Positions 1 through 8,091 of a DNA stretch of 64,000 nucleotides are shown here, one piece after another; positions within the stretch are counted from its first letter, which is position 1, and every line of letters starts with the position of its first letter. The notes under the pieces are model-generated. The model was not told the origin of the DNA. It did not search any database and worked only from the letters and a program-made list of their open reading frames with translations. The translations under genes and the position numbers were made by a program. Origin of the DNA: Ferdinandcohnia sp047238305. Its GTDB lineage: Bacteria; Bacillota; Bacilli; Bacillales; Bacillaceae_L. The stretch covers positions 2,666,001-2,730,000 of the forward strand of contig NZ_JBDFMO010000001.1 in assembly GCF_047238305.1 (NCBI RefSeq), in the 5' to 3' direction.

Positions 1-1
1 A

Positions 2-532
2 CGTGGTGTACCACAAATCGAAGTTACATTTGATATCGATAAGAATGGTATTGTTAATGTTCGTGCCAAAGATCTTGGTACAAACAAAGAACAAGCTATT
101 ACAATTCAATCATCTTCAGGCTTATCTGACGATGAAGTTGAACGTATGGTTCGTGAGGCTGAAGAAAATGCGGAAGCCGACAAGAAGCGAAAAGAAGAAG
201 TTGAACTTCGTAATGAGGCAGATCAATTAGTGTTCACTACTGAAAAAACACTTAAAGATCTAGAAGGCAAAGTAGATGCTGCTGAAGTTGAAAAAGCAAA
301 TGAAGCTAAAGAGGCATTAAAACAAGCAATCGAGAAAAATGATCTTGACGAAATAAAAGCGAAGAAAGACGCTCTACAAGAAATCGTTCAACAGCTTTCA
401 GTGAAACTTTATGAGCAAGCTCAGCAACAAGCACAAGGTGCTCAGGGTGCGCAAGGAGCAGAAGGTGCGAACCAAGGTAAAGACGATAATGTAGTAGACG
501 CTGAATACGAAGAAGTAAACGACGATAAATAA
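2..532 (+). CDS. dnaK: Chaperone DnaK (Hsp70), C-terminal part
   Basis: Only the last 176 codons are in the window; the gene begins upstream. DnaK is the ATP-driven cytosolic Hsp70 that works with GrpE and DnaJ in protein folding. What is visible is the end of the substrate-binding beta domain (VNVRAKDLGT, then ITIQSSSGLSDDEVERMV) and the alpha-helical lid, very rich in Glu, Lys and Ala. The tail is a low-complexity AQGAQGAQGAEGA stretch ending in DAEYEEVNDDK, the usual acidic Gram-positive DnaK C-terminus. A hairpin terminator follows closely. The identification is secure although the ATPase domain is not visible. Confidence 0.97.
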   Translation, partial: RGVPQIEVTFDIDKNGIVNVRAKDLGTNKEQAITIQSSSGLSDDEVERMVREAEENAEADKKRKEEVELRNEADQLVFTTEKTLKDLEGKVDAAEVEKANEAKEALKQAIEKNDLDEIKAKKDALQEIVQQLSVKLYEQAQQQAQGAQGAQGAEGANQGKDDNVVDAEYEEVNDDK

Positions 533-560
533 TAAAAAAACGAAGAATCAAAGTTTAAAA

Positions 561-596
561 AGTCGAAGTCAGGCCTGTCTTGGCTTTGGCTTTTTT
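561..596 (+). terminator. Terminator after dnaK
   Basis: AGTCGAAG pairs with CTTTGGCT (8 bp including G-U pairs), with CAGG/CCTG inside, followed by TTTTTT. It would end or attenuate the hrcA-grpE-dnaK transcript before dnaJ. Confidence 0.7.
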
Positions 597-699
597 ACTT
601 TATTTAGCGGTAGTCCACTACTTTTTAGTGTAGAAGAATGTTTTAAGAGTTAATAAAATAACCGGGGTTCAAACCACGGCTAAATAAAGTTAAAGCCTC

Positions 700-840
700 C
701 GGCGGATGCCACAGATTTTCAAAGGTGAGCTTTCGAGCTTAAGATCAAAGACTAAGGACGCCACTTCCTGTGGCAACGTCTTTGTGACCCACCTCGTGTG
801 GGCCCAAAAAATCTGGGCGCAAATATGCCAAGGCGCATTT
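700..840. repeat. Structured intergenic repeat between dnaK and dnaJ
   Basis: This non-coding block holds nested inverted repeats. CAGATTTT (712-719) pairs with AAAATCTG (808-815), and a central GCCAC/GTGGC hairpin lies near 760-774. CAAATATGC/GCGCATTTG (821-839) forms a further hairpin. The core at 739-812 recurs in opposite orientation at 28299-28372 with only a few differences, mostly around the hairpin loop. I recall similar sequence from other Bacillus intergenic regions but cannot verify that here. A 66-codon antisense ORF across it looks accidental. Confidence 0.75.
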
Positions 841-861
841 GATTTAGTAACATATGTATTA

Positions 862-891
862 TTGCCATTTTGTAAAGGGAAATGATACAAT
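862..891 (+). promoter_or_regulatory. Likely sigma-A promoter for dnaJ
   Basis: TTGCCA (862-867), an 18 bp spacer and TACAAT (886-891) lie 34 bp before the dnaJ start. Together with the terminator after dnaK this suggests dnaJ and its followers can be transcribed on their own. B. subtilis is reported to have an internal promoter ahead of dnaJ too. Confidence 0.55.
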
Positions 892-924
892 ATTCTTTAT
901 GTGAATGATGCGGGAGTGGATTTT

Positions 925-2055
925 ATGAGTAAAAGAGATTATTATGAGGTACTCGGGGTTTCAAAAGATGCAAGCAAAGATGAAATAAAAAAGGCATATC
1001 GAAAATTATCTAAAAAATATCACCCCGATATCAATAAAGAAGCAGATGCTGCTGATAAGTTTAAAGAAATTACAGAAGCATATGATAACTTAACAGATGA
1101 TAACAAACGTGCCCATTATGACCAATTTGGTCATACAGATCCAAACCAAGGCTTTGGTGGTTTTGGAGGAGGTTCAGATTTTGGCGGTGGTTTTGGTTTC
1201 GAAGACATCTTCAGTTCTATTTTTGGTGGTGGAACAAGGAGAAGAGACCCAAATGCACCTCGTCAAGGGGCAGATTTACAATACACGATGACATTACAGT
1301 TTGAAGAGGCTGTTTTTGGGAAAGAAACAGACATTGAAATCCCAAGAGAAGAAGAATGTTCGACGTGTCATGGTTCAGGTGCAAAATCTGGTACAAAACC
1401 AGAAACTTGTTCACACTGTGGTGGTTCAGGTCAAATCAATGTCGAGCAAAACACTGCATTTGGGAGAATTGTGAATAGACGTGTCTGCCACCACTGTAGT
1501 GGAACAGGAAAATTTATTAAGAATAAATGTTCAACATGTGGTGGCTCAGGCAAGGTGAAAAAACGCAAAAAAATTCATGTTAAGATTCCAGCTGGTATTG
1601 ATGATGGTCAACAACTTCGTGTCGCAGGTCAGGGTGAGCCAGGTGTAAACGGAGGACCTCCAGGAGATTTATATGTTGTGTTCCATGTGCGTTCCCATGA
1701 ATTTTTCGAGCGGGATGGAGACGATATCTACTGTGAAATGCCATTAACCTTTGCGCAAGCCGCATTAGGTGATGAAATTGAAGTACCTACCCTACATGGA
1801 AAGGTTAAACTTAAAATTCCTGCGGGTACACAAACTGGAACGAATTTCCGTCTTCGCGGCAAGGGTGTACCGAATGTACGTGGATATGGTCAAGGAGACC
1901 AACACATTCGCGTTCGTGTTATTACCCCAACAAAGCTTACAGAAAAGCAAAAACAATTGCTTCGTGAATTCACAGAAATAGGCGGTAATGAATCTCCGGA
2001 TGAGCAGCATGATAATTTTTTTTCGAAAGTAAAACGAGCATTTAAAGGCGAGTAG
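925..2055 (+). CDS. dnaJ: Co-chaperone DnaJ (Hsp40)
   Basis: This 376-residue protein stimulates DnaK ATP hydrolysis and delivers unfolded clients. In order it has the J domain (about 1-70, with the HPD motif in KYHPDINKE), a Gly/Phe-rich linker (about 75-110), four CxxCxGxG zinc repeats (CSTCHGSG, CSHCGGSG, CHHCSGTG, CSTCGGSG) and the C-terminal substrate domains. The ATG at 925 begins MSKRDYYEVLG as in relatives and follows GGGAGTGG; an upstream in-frame GTG at 901 is rejected. It is first of the dnaJ-prmA-rsmE-mtaB run. Its stop codon lies in a 15 bp tandem duplication (2049-2078). Confidence 0.98.
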   Translation: MSKRDYYEVLGVSKDASKDEIKKAYRKLSKKYHPDINKEADAADKFKEITEAYDNLTDDNKRAHYDQFGHTDPNQGFGGFGGGSDFGGGFGFEDIFSSIFGGGTRRRDPNAPRQGADLQYTMTLQFEEAVFGKETDIEIPREEECSTCHGSGAKSGTKPETCSHCGGSGQINVEQNTAFGRIVNRRVCHHCSGTGKFIKNKCSTCGGSGKVKKRKKIHVKIPAGIDDGQQLRVAGQGEPGVNGGPPGDLYVVFHVRSHEFFERDGDDIYCEMPLTFAQAALGDEIEVPTLHGKVKLKIPAGTQTGTNFRLRGKGVPNVRGYGQGDQHIRVRVITPTKLTEKQKQLLREFTEIGGNESPDEQHDNFFSKVKRAFKGE

Positions 2056-2078
2056 TATAGAAACGAGTAGTATAGAAA
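2049..2078 (+). repeat. 15 bp tandem duplication at the dnaJ stop
   Basis: CGAGTAGTATAGAAA occurs twice in direct succession (2049-2063 and 2064-2078), starting in the last dnaJ codons and carrying the TAG stop. It lengthens the dnaJ-prmA spacer by 15 bp. Confidence 0.9.
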
Positions 2079-2098
2079 TAGGATTGGAGTTGGTAGAA

Positions 2099-3043
2099 TT
2101 GAAATGGTCTGAAATTAGCATTCACACAACACAGGAGGCGGTGGAGCCAATATCGAATATTCTTCATGAAGCAGGTGCCAGTGGAGTTGTGATTGAAGAT
2201 CCATTTGACCTAACAAAGGAACGTGAAAATGTGTTTGGTGAGATCTACCAACTTAATCCTGATGATTATCCTGAAGAAGGTGTAATCGTAAAAGCATACC
2301 TTCCCGTCAATAGCTTCCTAGGCGAAACGGTGGATGAAATAAAAGAAGCTATTAACAATCTTTTACTTTTTGATATTGATTTGGGTCATAATAAAATCAC
2401 CATTAGTGAAGTTCATGAAGAAGAATGGGCTACAGCATGGAAAAAATATTATCACCCTGTAAAAATCTCGGAGAAATTCACGATTGTACCAACATGGGAA
2501 ATGTATGAGCCTGTTCATAGTGATGAATTGATTATCGAGTTAGATCCTGGAATGGCTTTTGGAACAGGTACACATCCTACAACTGTCATGAGTATTCAGG
2601 CACTTGAACGTACTGTGGAAAAGGGAGATACAATTATCGATGTTGGAACTGGCTCAGGTGTTTTAAGTATTGCTGCTGCAATGCTTGGTGCAGGATCTAT
2701 CAAGGCGCTAGATTTAGATACGGTAGCCGTTGAGAGTGCAAAACTGAATATAAAATTAAACAAAGTGCATGAAGTAGTTACGGTATCACAAAATAATCTG
2801 CTTGATAATATAGAAGGACCAGTGGATCTCATTGTGGCAAATATTCTTGCTGAAATCATTGTTCGTTTTACTGACGACGCAGCAAAAATCCTAAAACCAA
2901 ATGGTGCTTTCATTGTATCTGGAATCATTAATACGAAAAAACAAGAAGTAAAGGATCATCTTTTAGCATCTGGATTCATTATTGAGGAAGTACTCGTTAT
3001 GGAAGACTGGGTATCCATGATCGCTAGAAAGAAAAGTGAGTAA
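2099..3043 (+). CDS. prmA: Ribosomal protein L11 methyltransferase
   Basis: PrmA trimethylates ribosomal protein L11 using S-adenosylmethionine. The 314-residue protein has the family N-terminus (KWSEISIHTTQEAVEPISNI) and a C-terminal class I methyltransferase fold with the SAM loop DVGTGSGVLS and the VANILAEI segment. I chose the TTG at 2099, which gives the conserved MKWSE start and has GGAG 9 bases upstream; the TTG at 2084 would add five residues without a good ribosome binding site. It equals B. subtilis yqeT in position and lies between dnaJ and rsmE on one strand. Confidence 0.95.
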   Translation: MKWSEISIHTTQEAVEPISNILHEAGASGVVIEDPFDLTKERENVFGEIYQLNPDDYPEEGVIVKAYLPVNSFLGETVDEIKEAINNLLLFDIDLGHNKITISEVHEEEWATAWKKYYHPVKISEKFTIVPTWEMYEPVHSDELIIELDPGMAFGTGTHPTTVMSIQALERTVEKGDTIIDVGTGSGVLSIAAAMLGAGSIKALDLDTVAVESAKLNIKLNKVHEVVTVSQNNLLDNIEGPVDLIVANILAEIIVRFTDDAAKILKPNGAFIVSGIINTKKQEVKDHLLASGFIIEEVLVMEDWVSMIARKKSE

Positions 3044-3071
3044 AGGATTCTTGCAGGTGGTGGAAAAGTAG

Positions 3072-3815
3072 ATGCAACGGTATTTCGTCGACCAAATGAG
3101 TGAAACCCAAGCTGAAATTATCGGTGAGGATGTTCACCATATAACGCGAGTCATGAGAATGTCAGTTGGAGACACCATTTTTTGTTGCTATAATGGAAGA
3201 GTAGCACTTTGTGCAATTACTGAAATTACCAATGATATGGTTTTAGCCAATGTTGTAGAATGGGTAAAGAACTCGAATGAGCTCCCCATTAAGGTTTGTA
3301 TTGCAAGCGGATTGCCAAAAGGGGACAAGCTTGAATATGTAATCCAAAAAGGGGCGGAGCTTGGGGCATCTGAGTTTGTCCCTTTTGTTGCGGCTCGTTC
3401 AATTGTCAAATGGGATGAAAAAAAGGGGCAAAAAAAGGTAGAACGTTGGGAGAAAATTGCAAAGGAAGCAGCAGAGCAATCGCATCGTGCAATGATTCCT
3501 AATGTAACTAAACCTTTATCTTTTAAGGAATTATTGTCTTTTAGTCAGTCCTATACTTATAAAGTAGTGGCTTATGAAGAGGATGCAAAGCGTGGTGAGA
3601 GTTCAAATCTTACACGTGTATTATCGCAATTAAAACATGGGGAATCTCTTTTTGTTGTGATTGGACCTGAAGGTGGCCTAACCGAAAAAGAGGTAGAAAC
3701 ATTAATAGAGAATGAATTTATTTCCTGTAGCTTTGGTCCTAGAATTTTACGAACTGAGACAGCACCATTATACGTTTTATCAGCTGTGTCATATTATTTT
3801 GAATTAGCGAGGTGA
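3072..3815 (+). CDS. rsmE: 16S rRNA m3U1498 methyltransferase RsmE
   Basis: RsmE methylates N3 of U1498 of 16S rRNA in the assembled 30S subunit. The 247-residue protein has the small N-terminal PUA-like domain and the SPOUT trefoil-knot domain, whose SAM site appears as GPEGGLTEKEV and GPRILRTETAPL near the C-terminus. The ATG follows a G-rich ribosome binding site. It sits 28 bases after prmA and its stop is 5 bases before mtaB, matching yqeT-yqeU-yqeV of B. subtilis, so it is cotranscribed with dnaJ. Confidence 0.95.
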   Translation: MQRYFVDQMSETQAEIIGEDVHHITRVMRMSVGDTIFCCYNGRVALCAITEITNDMVLANVVEWVKNSNELPIKVCIASGLPKGDKLEYVIQKGAELGASEFVPFVAARSIVKWDEKKGQKKVERWEKIAKEAAEQSHRAMIPNVTKPLSFKELLSFSQSYTYKVVAYEEDAKRGESSNLTRVLSQLKHGESLFVVIGPEGGLTEKEVETLIENEFISCSFGPRILRTETAPLYVLSAVSYYFELAR

Positions 3816-3820
3816 CAATA

Positions 3821-5182
3821 ATGTCATTAGTTGCATTCCATACATTAGGATGTAAAGTAAATCATTATGAAACAGAAGCAATTTGGCAGCTTTTTAAAGA
3901 AAACGGCTATGAGCGTACCGAGTTTGAAAGTACTGCTGATGTGTATGTGATCAATACTTGTACGGTTACAAATACAGGAGATAAAAAGAGTAGACAGGTT
4001 ATACGTAGAGCAATACGTAAAAATCCTGATGCTGTTATTTGTGTTACCGGCTGCTATGCGCAAACATCACCAGCAGAAATCATGGCAATCCCTGGCGTTG
4101 ATATTGTTGTAGGAACCCAGGATCGAAAGAAAATGCTTGAATATATTGAGCAATACAAGCAAGAGCGTACCCCGATTAATGGAGTAGGTAATATCATGAA
4201 AACGCGTGTATATGAAGAACTTGATGTGCCTTCATTTACAGACCGTACACGTGCCTCATTGAAAATTCAAGAAGGATGTAACAATTTCTGCACCTTCTGT
4301 ATCATTCCATGGGCTCGTGGTTTAATGCGTTCTCGTGATCCGGAAGAAGTAATTAAACAAGCACAACAGCTTGTAAATGCAGGGTATAAAGAGATTGTCT
4401 TAACTGGTATCCATACTGGTGGATATGGTGAAGATATGAAGGATTATAATCTAGCTGCTCTTTTACGTGACCTAGAATCTAAGGTCATCGGTCTTAAGAG
4501 AATTCGTATTTCTTCTATCGAGGCTAGCCAAATTACCGACGAGATTATCGAGGTACTTGATCAATCAACAAAAGTAGTAAGACATTTACACGTTCCATTG
4601 CAATCAGGTTCAAATACTGTGTTAAAACGTATGAGACGTAAATATACGATGGAATTCTTTGCTGAGCGTTTAACAAAACTACGCCAAGCATTACCAGGCT
4701 TAGCGTTAACATCTGATGTTATTGTTGGCTTCCCTGGTGAGACAGAAGAAGAGTTTATGGAAACTTATAATTTTGTAAAGGAACATAAATTCTCTGAATT
4801 ACACGTTTTCCCATACTCTAAGCGTACAGGTACACCAGCGGCACGAATGGAAGACCAAATTGATGAAGAAGTGAAAAATGAGCGCGTACACCGTCTGATT
4901 TCACTATCCGACCAATTAGCTAAGGAATATGCATCTAATTACGAAGGGGAAGTATTAGAAGTTATTCCTGAGGAGCTAGACAAGGATGACCCAACAAGTG
5001 GTTTATATATTGGCTATACCGACAATTATCTAAAAGTGAAATTCGATGCAACAGAAGATATGATAGGTAAAATCGTGAAAGTAAAAATTACCAAAGCCGG
5101 CTACCCTTATAACGCTGGTCAATTTGTAAAAGTCGCAGAAGACCTTCCGATTCAATCAGAAGAAGCAAGAACGACTGCGTAA
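3821..5182 (+). CDS. mtaB: tRNA t6A37 methylthiotransferase MtaB
   Basis: MtaB is a radical-SAM enzyme that converts t6A to ms2t6A at position 37 of tRNAs reading ANN codons. The 453-residue protein has an N-terminal cluster domain with Cys in HTLGCKVN, NTCTVTN and VTGCYAQ, the radical-SAM CNNFCTFC motif near residue 150, and a C-terminal TRAM domain (YEGEVLEVIPEE onward). The ATG at 3821 is preferred over the GTG at 3812 because GAGGTGA sits 5 bases upstream and the protein then begins at the conserved VAFHTLGC. It is last in the dnaJ operon and ends at a strong terminator. Confidence 0.96.
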   Translation: MSLVAFHTLGCKVNHYETEAIWQLFKENGYERTEFESTADVYVINTCTVTNTGDKKSRQVIRRAIRKNPDAVICVTGCYAQTSPAEIMAIPGVDIVVGTQDRKKMLEYIEQYKQERTPINGVGNIMKTRVYEELDVPSFTDRTRASLKIQEGCNNFCTFCIIPWARGLMRSRDPEEVIKQAQQLVNAGYKEIVLTGIHTGGYGEDMKDYNLAALLRDLESKVIGLKRIRISSIEASQITDEIIEVLDQSTKVVRHLHVPLQSGSNTVLKRMRRKYTMEFFAERLTKLRQALPGLALTSDVIVGFPGETEEEFMETYNFVKEHKFSELHVFPYSKRTGTPAARMEDQIDEEVKNERVHRLISLSDQLAKEYASNYEGEVLEVIPEELDKDDPTSGLYIGYTDNYLKVKFDATEDMIGKIVKVKITKAGYPYNAGQFVKVAEDLPIQSEEARTTA

Positions 5183-5199
5183 TATAAAAACAGACGAAA

Positions 5200-5232
5200 A
5201 GAAGTTAATCACTTGATTAGCTTCTTTTTTTT
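5200..5232 (+). terminator. Terminator after mtaB
   Basis: AGAAGTTAATC pairs with GATTAGCTTCT across an ACTT loop, followed by a T run. It closes the dnaK-dnaJ-mtaB operon. Confidence 0.9.
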
Positions 5233-5330
5233 ATCGCATAATAAAACTGTTTAGGTGCTAGCCACCCATTGAAACAAATGATATGATGATAGAGGTACGT
5301 ACAACTAAAAGGTAAAAGGAGACTTACATA

Positions 5331-5999
5331 ATGACGAACATTGCAAAGATGATTGATCATACAGCATTAAAAGCAGATACAACGAAAACACAGATTGAAA
5401 AACTTTGTGCAGAGGCGAAGGAATATGGATTCATGTCTGTTTGTGTAAACCCAACATGGGTTGAAACAGCGGCAAACCTGCTAAAGGATTCTGAAGTGAA
5501 GGTTTGCACTGTTATTGGATTTCCATTAGGAGCGAGTACGTCAGCAACGAAAGCATTTGAAACAAAGGATGCTATTGAAAAAGGCGCAACAGAGGTAGAT
5601 ATGGTGATCAATATTGGTGCTCTTAAGGATCAAAATGATGAGTTAGTTGAAACAGATATCCGCGCTGTTGTAGAAGCCGCTAAAGGCAAAGCACTTACAA
5701 AGGTTATAATTGAAACATGTTTACTAACAGATGAGGAAAAAGTAAGAGCATGTGAGCTTGCCGTTAAAGCCGGTGCTGATTTTGTGAAAACATCAACAGG
5801 CTTCTCAACCGGTGGAGCAACAGTGGAAGACATTCGTTTAATGCGTAAAACTGTCGGACCGGATATCGGCGTAAAAGCGTCTGGTGGAGTTCGTGACGCT
5901 AAAGGCACTCAAGATATGATTGACGCAGGGGCGACAAGAATTGGCGCAAGTTCAGGAGTAGCCATTGTTAACGGACTAACAGGCTCTTCTGATTATTAA
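5331..5999 (+). CDS. deoC: Deoxyribose-phosphate aldolase
   Basis: DeoC cleaves 2-deoxyribose 5-phosphate to glyceraldehyde 3-phosphate and acetaldehyde in deoxynucleoside catabolism. The 222-residue TIM barrel has the Schiff-base Lys in FVKTSTGFSTGGAT and the second active-site Lys in VKASGGVRD. AAGGAG precedes the ATG. It stands alone between terminators rather than beside nucleoside phosphorylase and transporter genes. In B. subtilis the equivalent gene lies in the distant dra-nupC-pdp operon, so its placement after mtaB is a difference. A regulator such as DeoR is not in view. Confidence 0.96.
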   Translation: MTNIAKMIDHTALKADTTKTQIEKLCAEAKEYGFMSVCVNPTWVETAANLLKDSEVKVCTVIGFPLGASTSATKAFETKDAIEKGATEVDMVINIGALKDQNDELVETDIRAVVEAAKGKALTKVIIETCLLTDEEKVRACELAVKAGADFVKTSTGFSTGGATVEDIRLMRKTVGPDIGVKASGGVRDAKGTQDMIDAGATRIGASSGVAIVNGLTGSSDY

Positions 6000-6009
6000 T
6001 AACACTTAG

Positions 6010-6034
6010 AGCTGGCCCAAAAGGCCAGCTTTTC
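6010..6034. terminator. Terminator between deoC and yqeW
   Basis: AGCTGGCC and GGCCAGCT pair over a CAAAA loop, with a short T run on the plus side. The genes converge, so it may serve both, though the minus-side T run is poor. Confidence 0.75.
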
Positions 6035-6960
6035 TATGCAGTTCTGTGGATTTTCATGATAAATTTCGTTAATACCCCAGCAAAAGGTAAAAACAGTAGA
6101 GACGTAAGAACATTGAATATTAAGCTAACATGGGCGATTTGAACATCAGGATGTGATGTGAGCAACATTGCGACTTTACCTAGTATATTTATGAACGGGA
6201 AAAATAAAATGACACCTAGAACATTGATCCAGATATGAGCATATGCTGCTAATTTTGCTTCGTGTCTACTTCCAAGACTCGCAATATAAGCAGTAATACA
6301 TGTTCCAATATTCGCTCCAAGTAAAACAGCAACCCCTGCATTTAAAGTAAGTAACTGTTCATTCATAAAACCCATAATGATTCCGGTTGTGGCAGTACTA
6401 GATTGTATGATAGAAGTTAAAATAGTCCCAACACCAACCCCGAAAATACTACTTTCATTTGTTTGCTGAAAAAAAGTATGAATAGATGGGAATTGAGAGA
6501 TTGGCCCTGCTAGCTGCTCAAATCCATTCATCGCTACAAACATGCATCCTAACCCAAATAAAAAAGCACCAAAGCTAAACACTTGTTGATTACTAATTAG
6601 CAAACATAAAAAGCCTAAAATTAAAATCGGAACAATCCACTCAAAAATATCAAAGGTTATCATTTCTGCTGTAAAGGTTGTTCCAATATTGGTCCCAAGA
6701 ATGATCCCAATGGATTGCTTAAAAGTTAAATATCCTGTTGCAATTAACCCAACAACAAGCACCATAACAGCAGAGCTACTGTGGATAATGGCTGTAATGA
6801 TTGTTCCAGTTAATAATCCCTTAAAAGGTGTATCAGTAAAACGAATCAGCAAAACTTTTAGCTTATCTCCGGTAAGATTATAAAGGCCTGTCCTCATCAC
6901 GGTCATACCAAATAAAAAGATCGCAATAAATACAGCAAATAACGATATAAGTTCAATCAT
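6034..6960 (-). CDS. yqeW: Na/Pi cotransporter family membrane protein YqeW
   Basis: This 308-residue integral membrane protein of the Na+/phosphate cotransporter (PF02690) family has about eight hydrophobic segments and the duplicated signature seen as HSSSAVMVLV near residue 60 and IQSSTATTG in the second half. It lacks the PhoU-like cytosolic tail present in the longer paralogue at 42761. The ATG follows AGGGGTGA on the minus strand. Its position next to the mtaB block matches yqeW of B. subtilis. Phosphate or another anion is the family substrate; transport by this protein is inferred only. Confidence 0.88.
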   Translation of the reverse strand: MIELISLFAVFIAIFLFGMTVMRTGLYNLTGDKLKVLLIRFTDTPFKGLLTGTIITAIIHSSSAVMVLVVGLIATGYLTFKQSIGIILGTNIGTTFTAEMITFDIFEWIVPILILGFLCLLISNQQVFSFGAFLFGLGCMFVAMNGFEQLAGPISQFPSIHTFFQQTNESSIFGVGVGTILTSIIQSSTATTGIIMGFMNEQLLTLNAGVAVLLGANIGTCITAYIASLGSRHEAKLAAYAHIWINVLGVILFFPFINILGKVAMLLTSHPDVQIAHVSLIFNVLTSLLFLPFAGVLTKFIMKIHRTA

Positions 6961-7158
6961 GCATTCTCACCCCTATCTCATTGTATGGACAAGGATACGT
7001 GAAAATGACTACTTCAAATTTTTTAACTTATTAAGAAAAAATAAATGGGAATGGTAATCAATTAACCAAAAGATAGGATTTAGCAGGAATAACAGCAAAA
7101 AAATTATCAAAACTAGTAGTAAAGACATGATTTCTAGTGACACTATCGTGAATTACAG

Positions 7159-7187
7159 TTGACCAAAAATCATGCATATATTATAAT
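7159..7187 (+). promoter_or_regulatory. Sigma-A promoter of rpsU
   Basis: TTGACC (7159-7164), a 17 bp spacer and TATAAT (7182-7187) form a near-consensus promoter. Transcription would start about 7194, giving a leader of about 107 bases before rpsU. The 170 bp upstream, back to yqeW, hold nothing I can identify. Confidence 0.85.
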
Positions 7188-7195
7188 TGCAAAGT

Positions 7196-7256
7196 ACATG
7201 TTTATTTTTTCGACGATTTTTTTCGATCGACACTTAGAAAATGAAATAGAACATGT
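7196..7256 (+). promoter_or_regulatory. Predicted 5'-terminal stem-loop of the rpsU leader
   Basis: ACATGTT (7196-7202) followed by TATTT pairs with AAATA and AACATGT (7250-7256) with one bulged G, a 12 bp stem. The loop has further TCGA/TCGA complementarity. The stem begins within a few bases of the predicted transcription start. Function unknown; transcript stabilisation or S21 feedback are possibilities. Confidence 0.5.
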
Positions 7257-7301
7257 GTCTTAATTAGAGTTAGTGGTTGTTTTCGGAGGGAGGGAATTAG
7301 A

Positions 7302-7475
7302 ATGTCAAAAACGGTCGTTCGTAAAAACGAATCGCTTGAAGATGCTCTTCGCCGCTTCAAAAGAACTGTATCTAAATCAGGTACAATTCAAGAAGCTAGA
7401 AAGCGCGAATTCTATGAAAAGCCTAGCGTAAAGCGTAAGAAGAAATCTGAAGCTGCTAGAAAGCGCAAATACTAA
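7302..7475 (+). CDS. rpsU: 30S ribosomal protein S21
   Basis: This 57-residue basic protein, MSKTVVRKNESL at the N-terminus and ending SEAARKRKY, is S21 of the small subunit. GGAGGGAGGG lies just upstream of the ATG. It is 16 bases ahead of yqeY, and the rpsU-yqeY pair is conserved in Bacillus. It has its own strong promoter and a structured leader. Confidence 0.97.
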   Translation: MSKTVVRKNESLEDALRRFKRTVSKSGTIQEARKREFYEKPSVKRKKKSEAARKRKY

Positions 7476-7491
7476 AAGAGGGTGTAGTTTT

Positions 7492-7938
7492 ATGAGTCTT
7501 CTCGAGCGTTTGAATAATGATATGAAAACAGCGATGAAGAATAAAGAAAAAGATAGGCTATCTGTTATTCGAATGGTAAAGGCTGCTCTTCAAAATGAAG
7601 GCATTAAGCTTGGTACCAGTGAACTTACAGAGGAAGCAGAGTTAACAGTTCTTACTCGTGAACTAAAACAACGAAAAGATTCCCTCCGCGAATTTAGTAA
7701 CGCTGGTCGTGAAGATCTTGTTAATAAAATTCAAAATGAAATTGAGATATTAGAGGTATACCTTCCAGAACAATTGTCTGAAGAGGATCTTGTTGAGATT
7801 GTTAAAGAAACAGTGCAAGAGGTCAATGCTTCTTCAAAGGCTGACATGGGCAAAGTGATGGCTGCTATTATGCCGAAGGTAAAAGGGAAGGCAGACGGTG
7901 GTCTCGTAAACAAACTTGTTCAACAGCAATTATCTTAA
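7492..7938 (+). CDS. yqeY: GatB/YqeY family protein
   Basis: This 148-residue cytosolic protein is homologous to the C-terminal helical tail domain of GatB, the tRNA-binding part of the Asp/Glu-tRNA amidotransferase. It has the family N-terminus (LLERLNNDMKTAMKNKEKDRLSVIRM spread over residues 3-28) and the QLSEEDL and GKVMAAIMPKVKGKADGG segments. It is cotranscribed with rpsU and followed by a terminator. The role of the free-standing form is not established; a tRNA-related function is inferred from the domain. Confidence 0.93.
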   Translation: MSLLERLNNDMKTAMKNKEKDRLSVIRMVKAALQNEGIKLGTSELTEEAELTVLTRELKQRKDSLREFSNAGREDLVNKIQNEIEILEVYLPEQLSEEDLVEIVKETVQEVNASSKADMGKVMAAIMPKVKGKADGGLVNKLVQQQLS

Positions 7939-7944
7939 CAAAAG

Positions 7945-7972
7945 CACCTTACATCGTGTAAGGTGTTTTTTC
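7945..7972 (+). terminator. Terminator after yqeY
   Basis: CACCTTACA and TGTAAGGTG pair over a TCG loop and are followed by TTTTTT, a classic intrinsic terminator. Confidence 0.92.
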
Positions 7973-8091
7973 TTTATTTGGAAGATCAGGTACGATGGAA
8001 AGGATGTACTCTTTAAATCGTCTCCTCACATTACATACATATAACAGGAAACTATTGCCAACAAAAAGTTTGCATAGAAACATGAAATATA

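Noticed and set aside
690..890. 66-codon antisense ORF in the dnaK-dnaJ gap
   Set aside because: It lies across the structured repeat, has no ribosome binding site, and the inverted copy at 28.3 kb does not preserve the frame.
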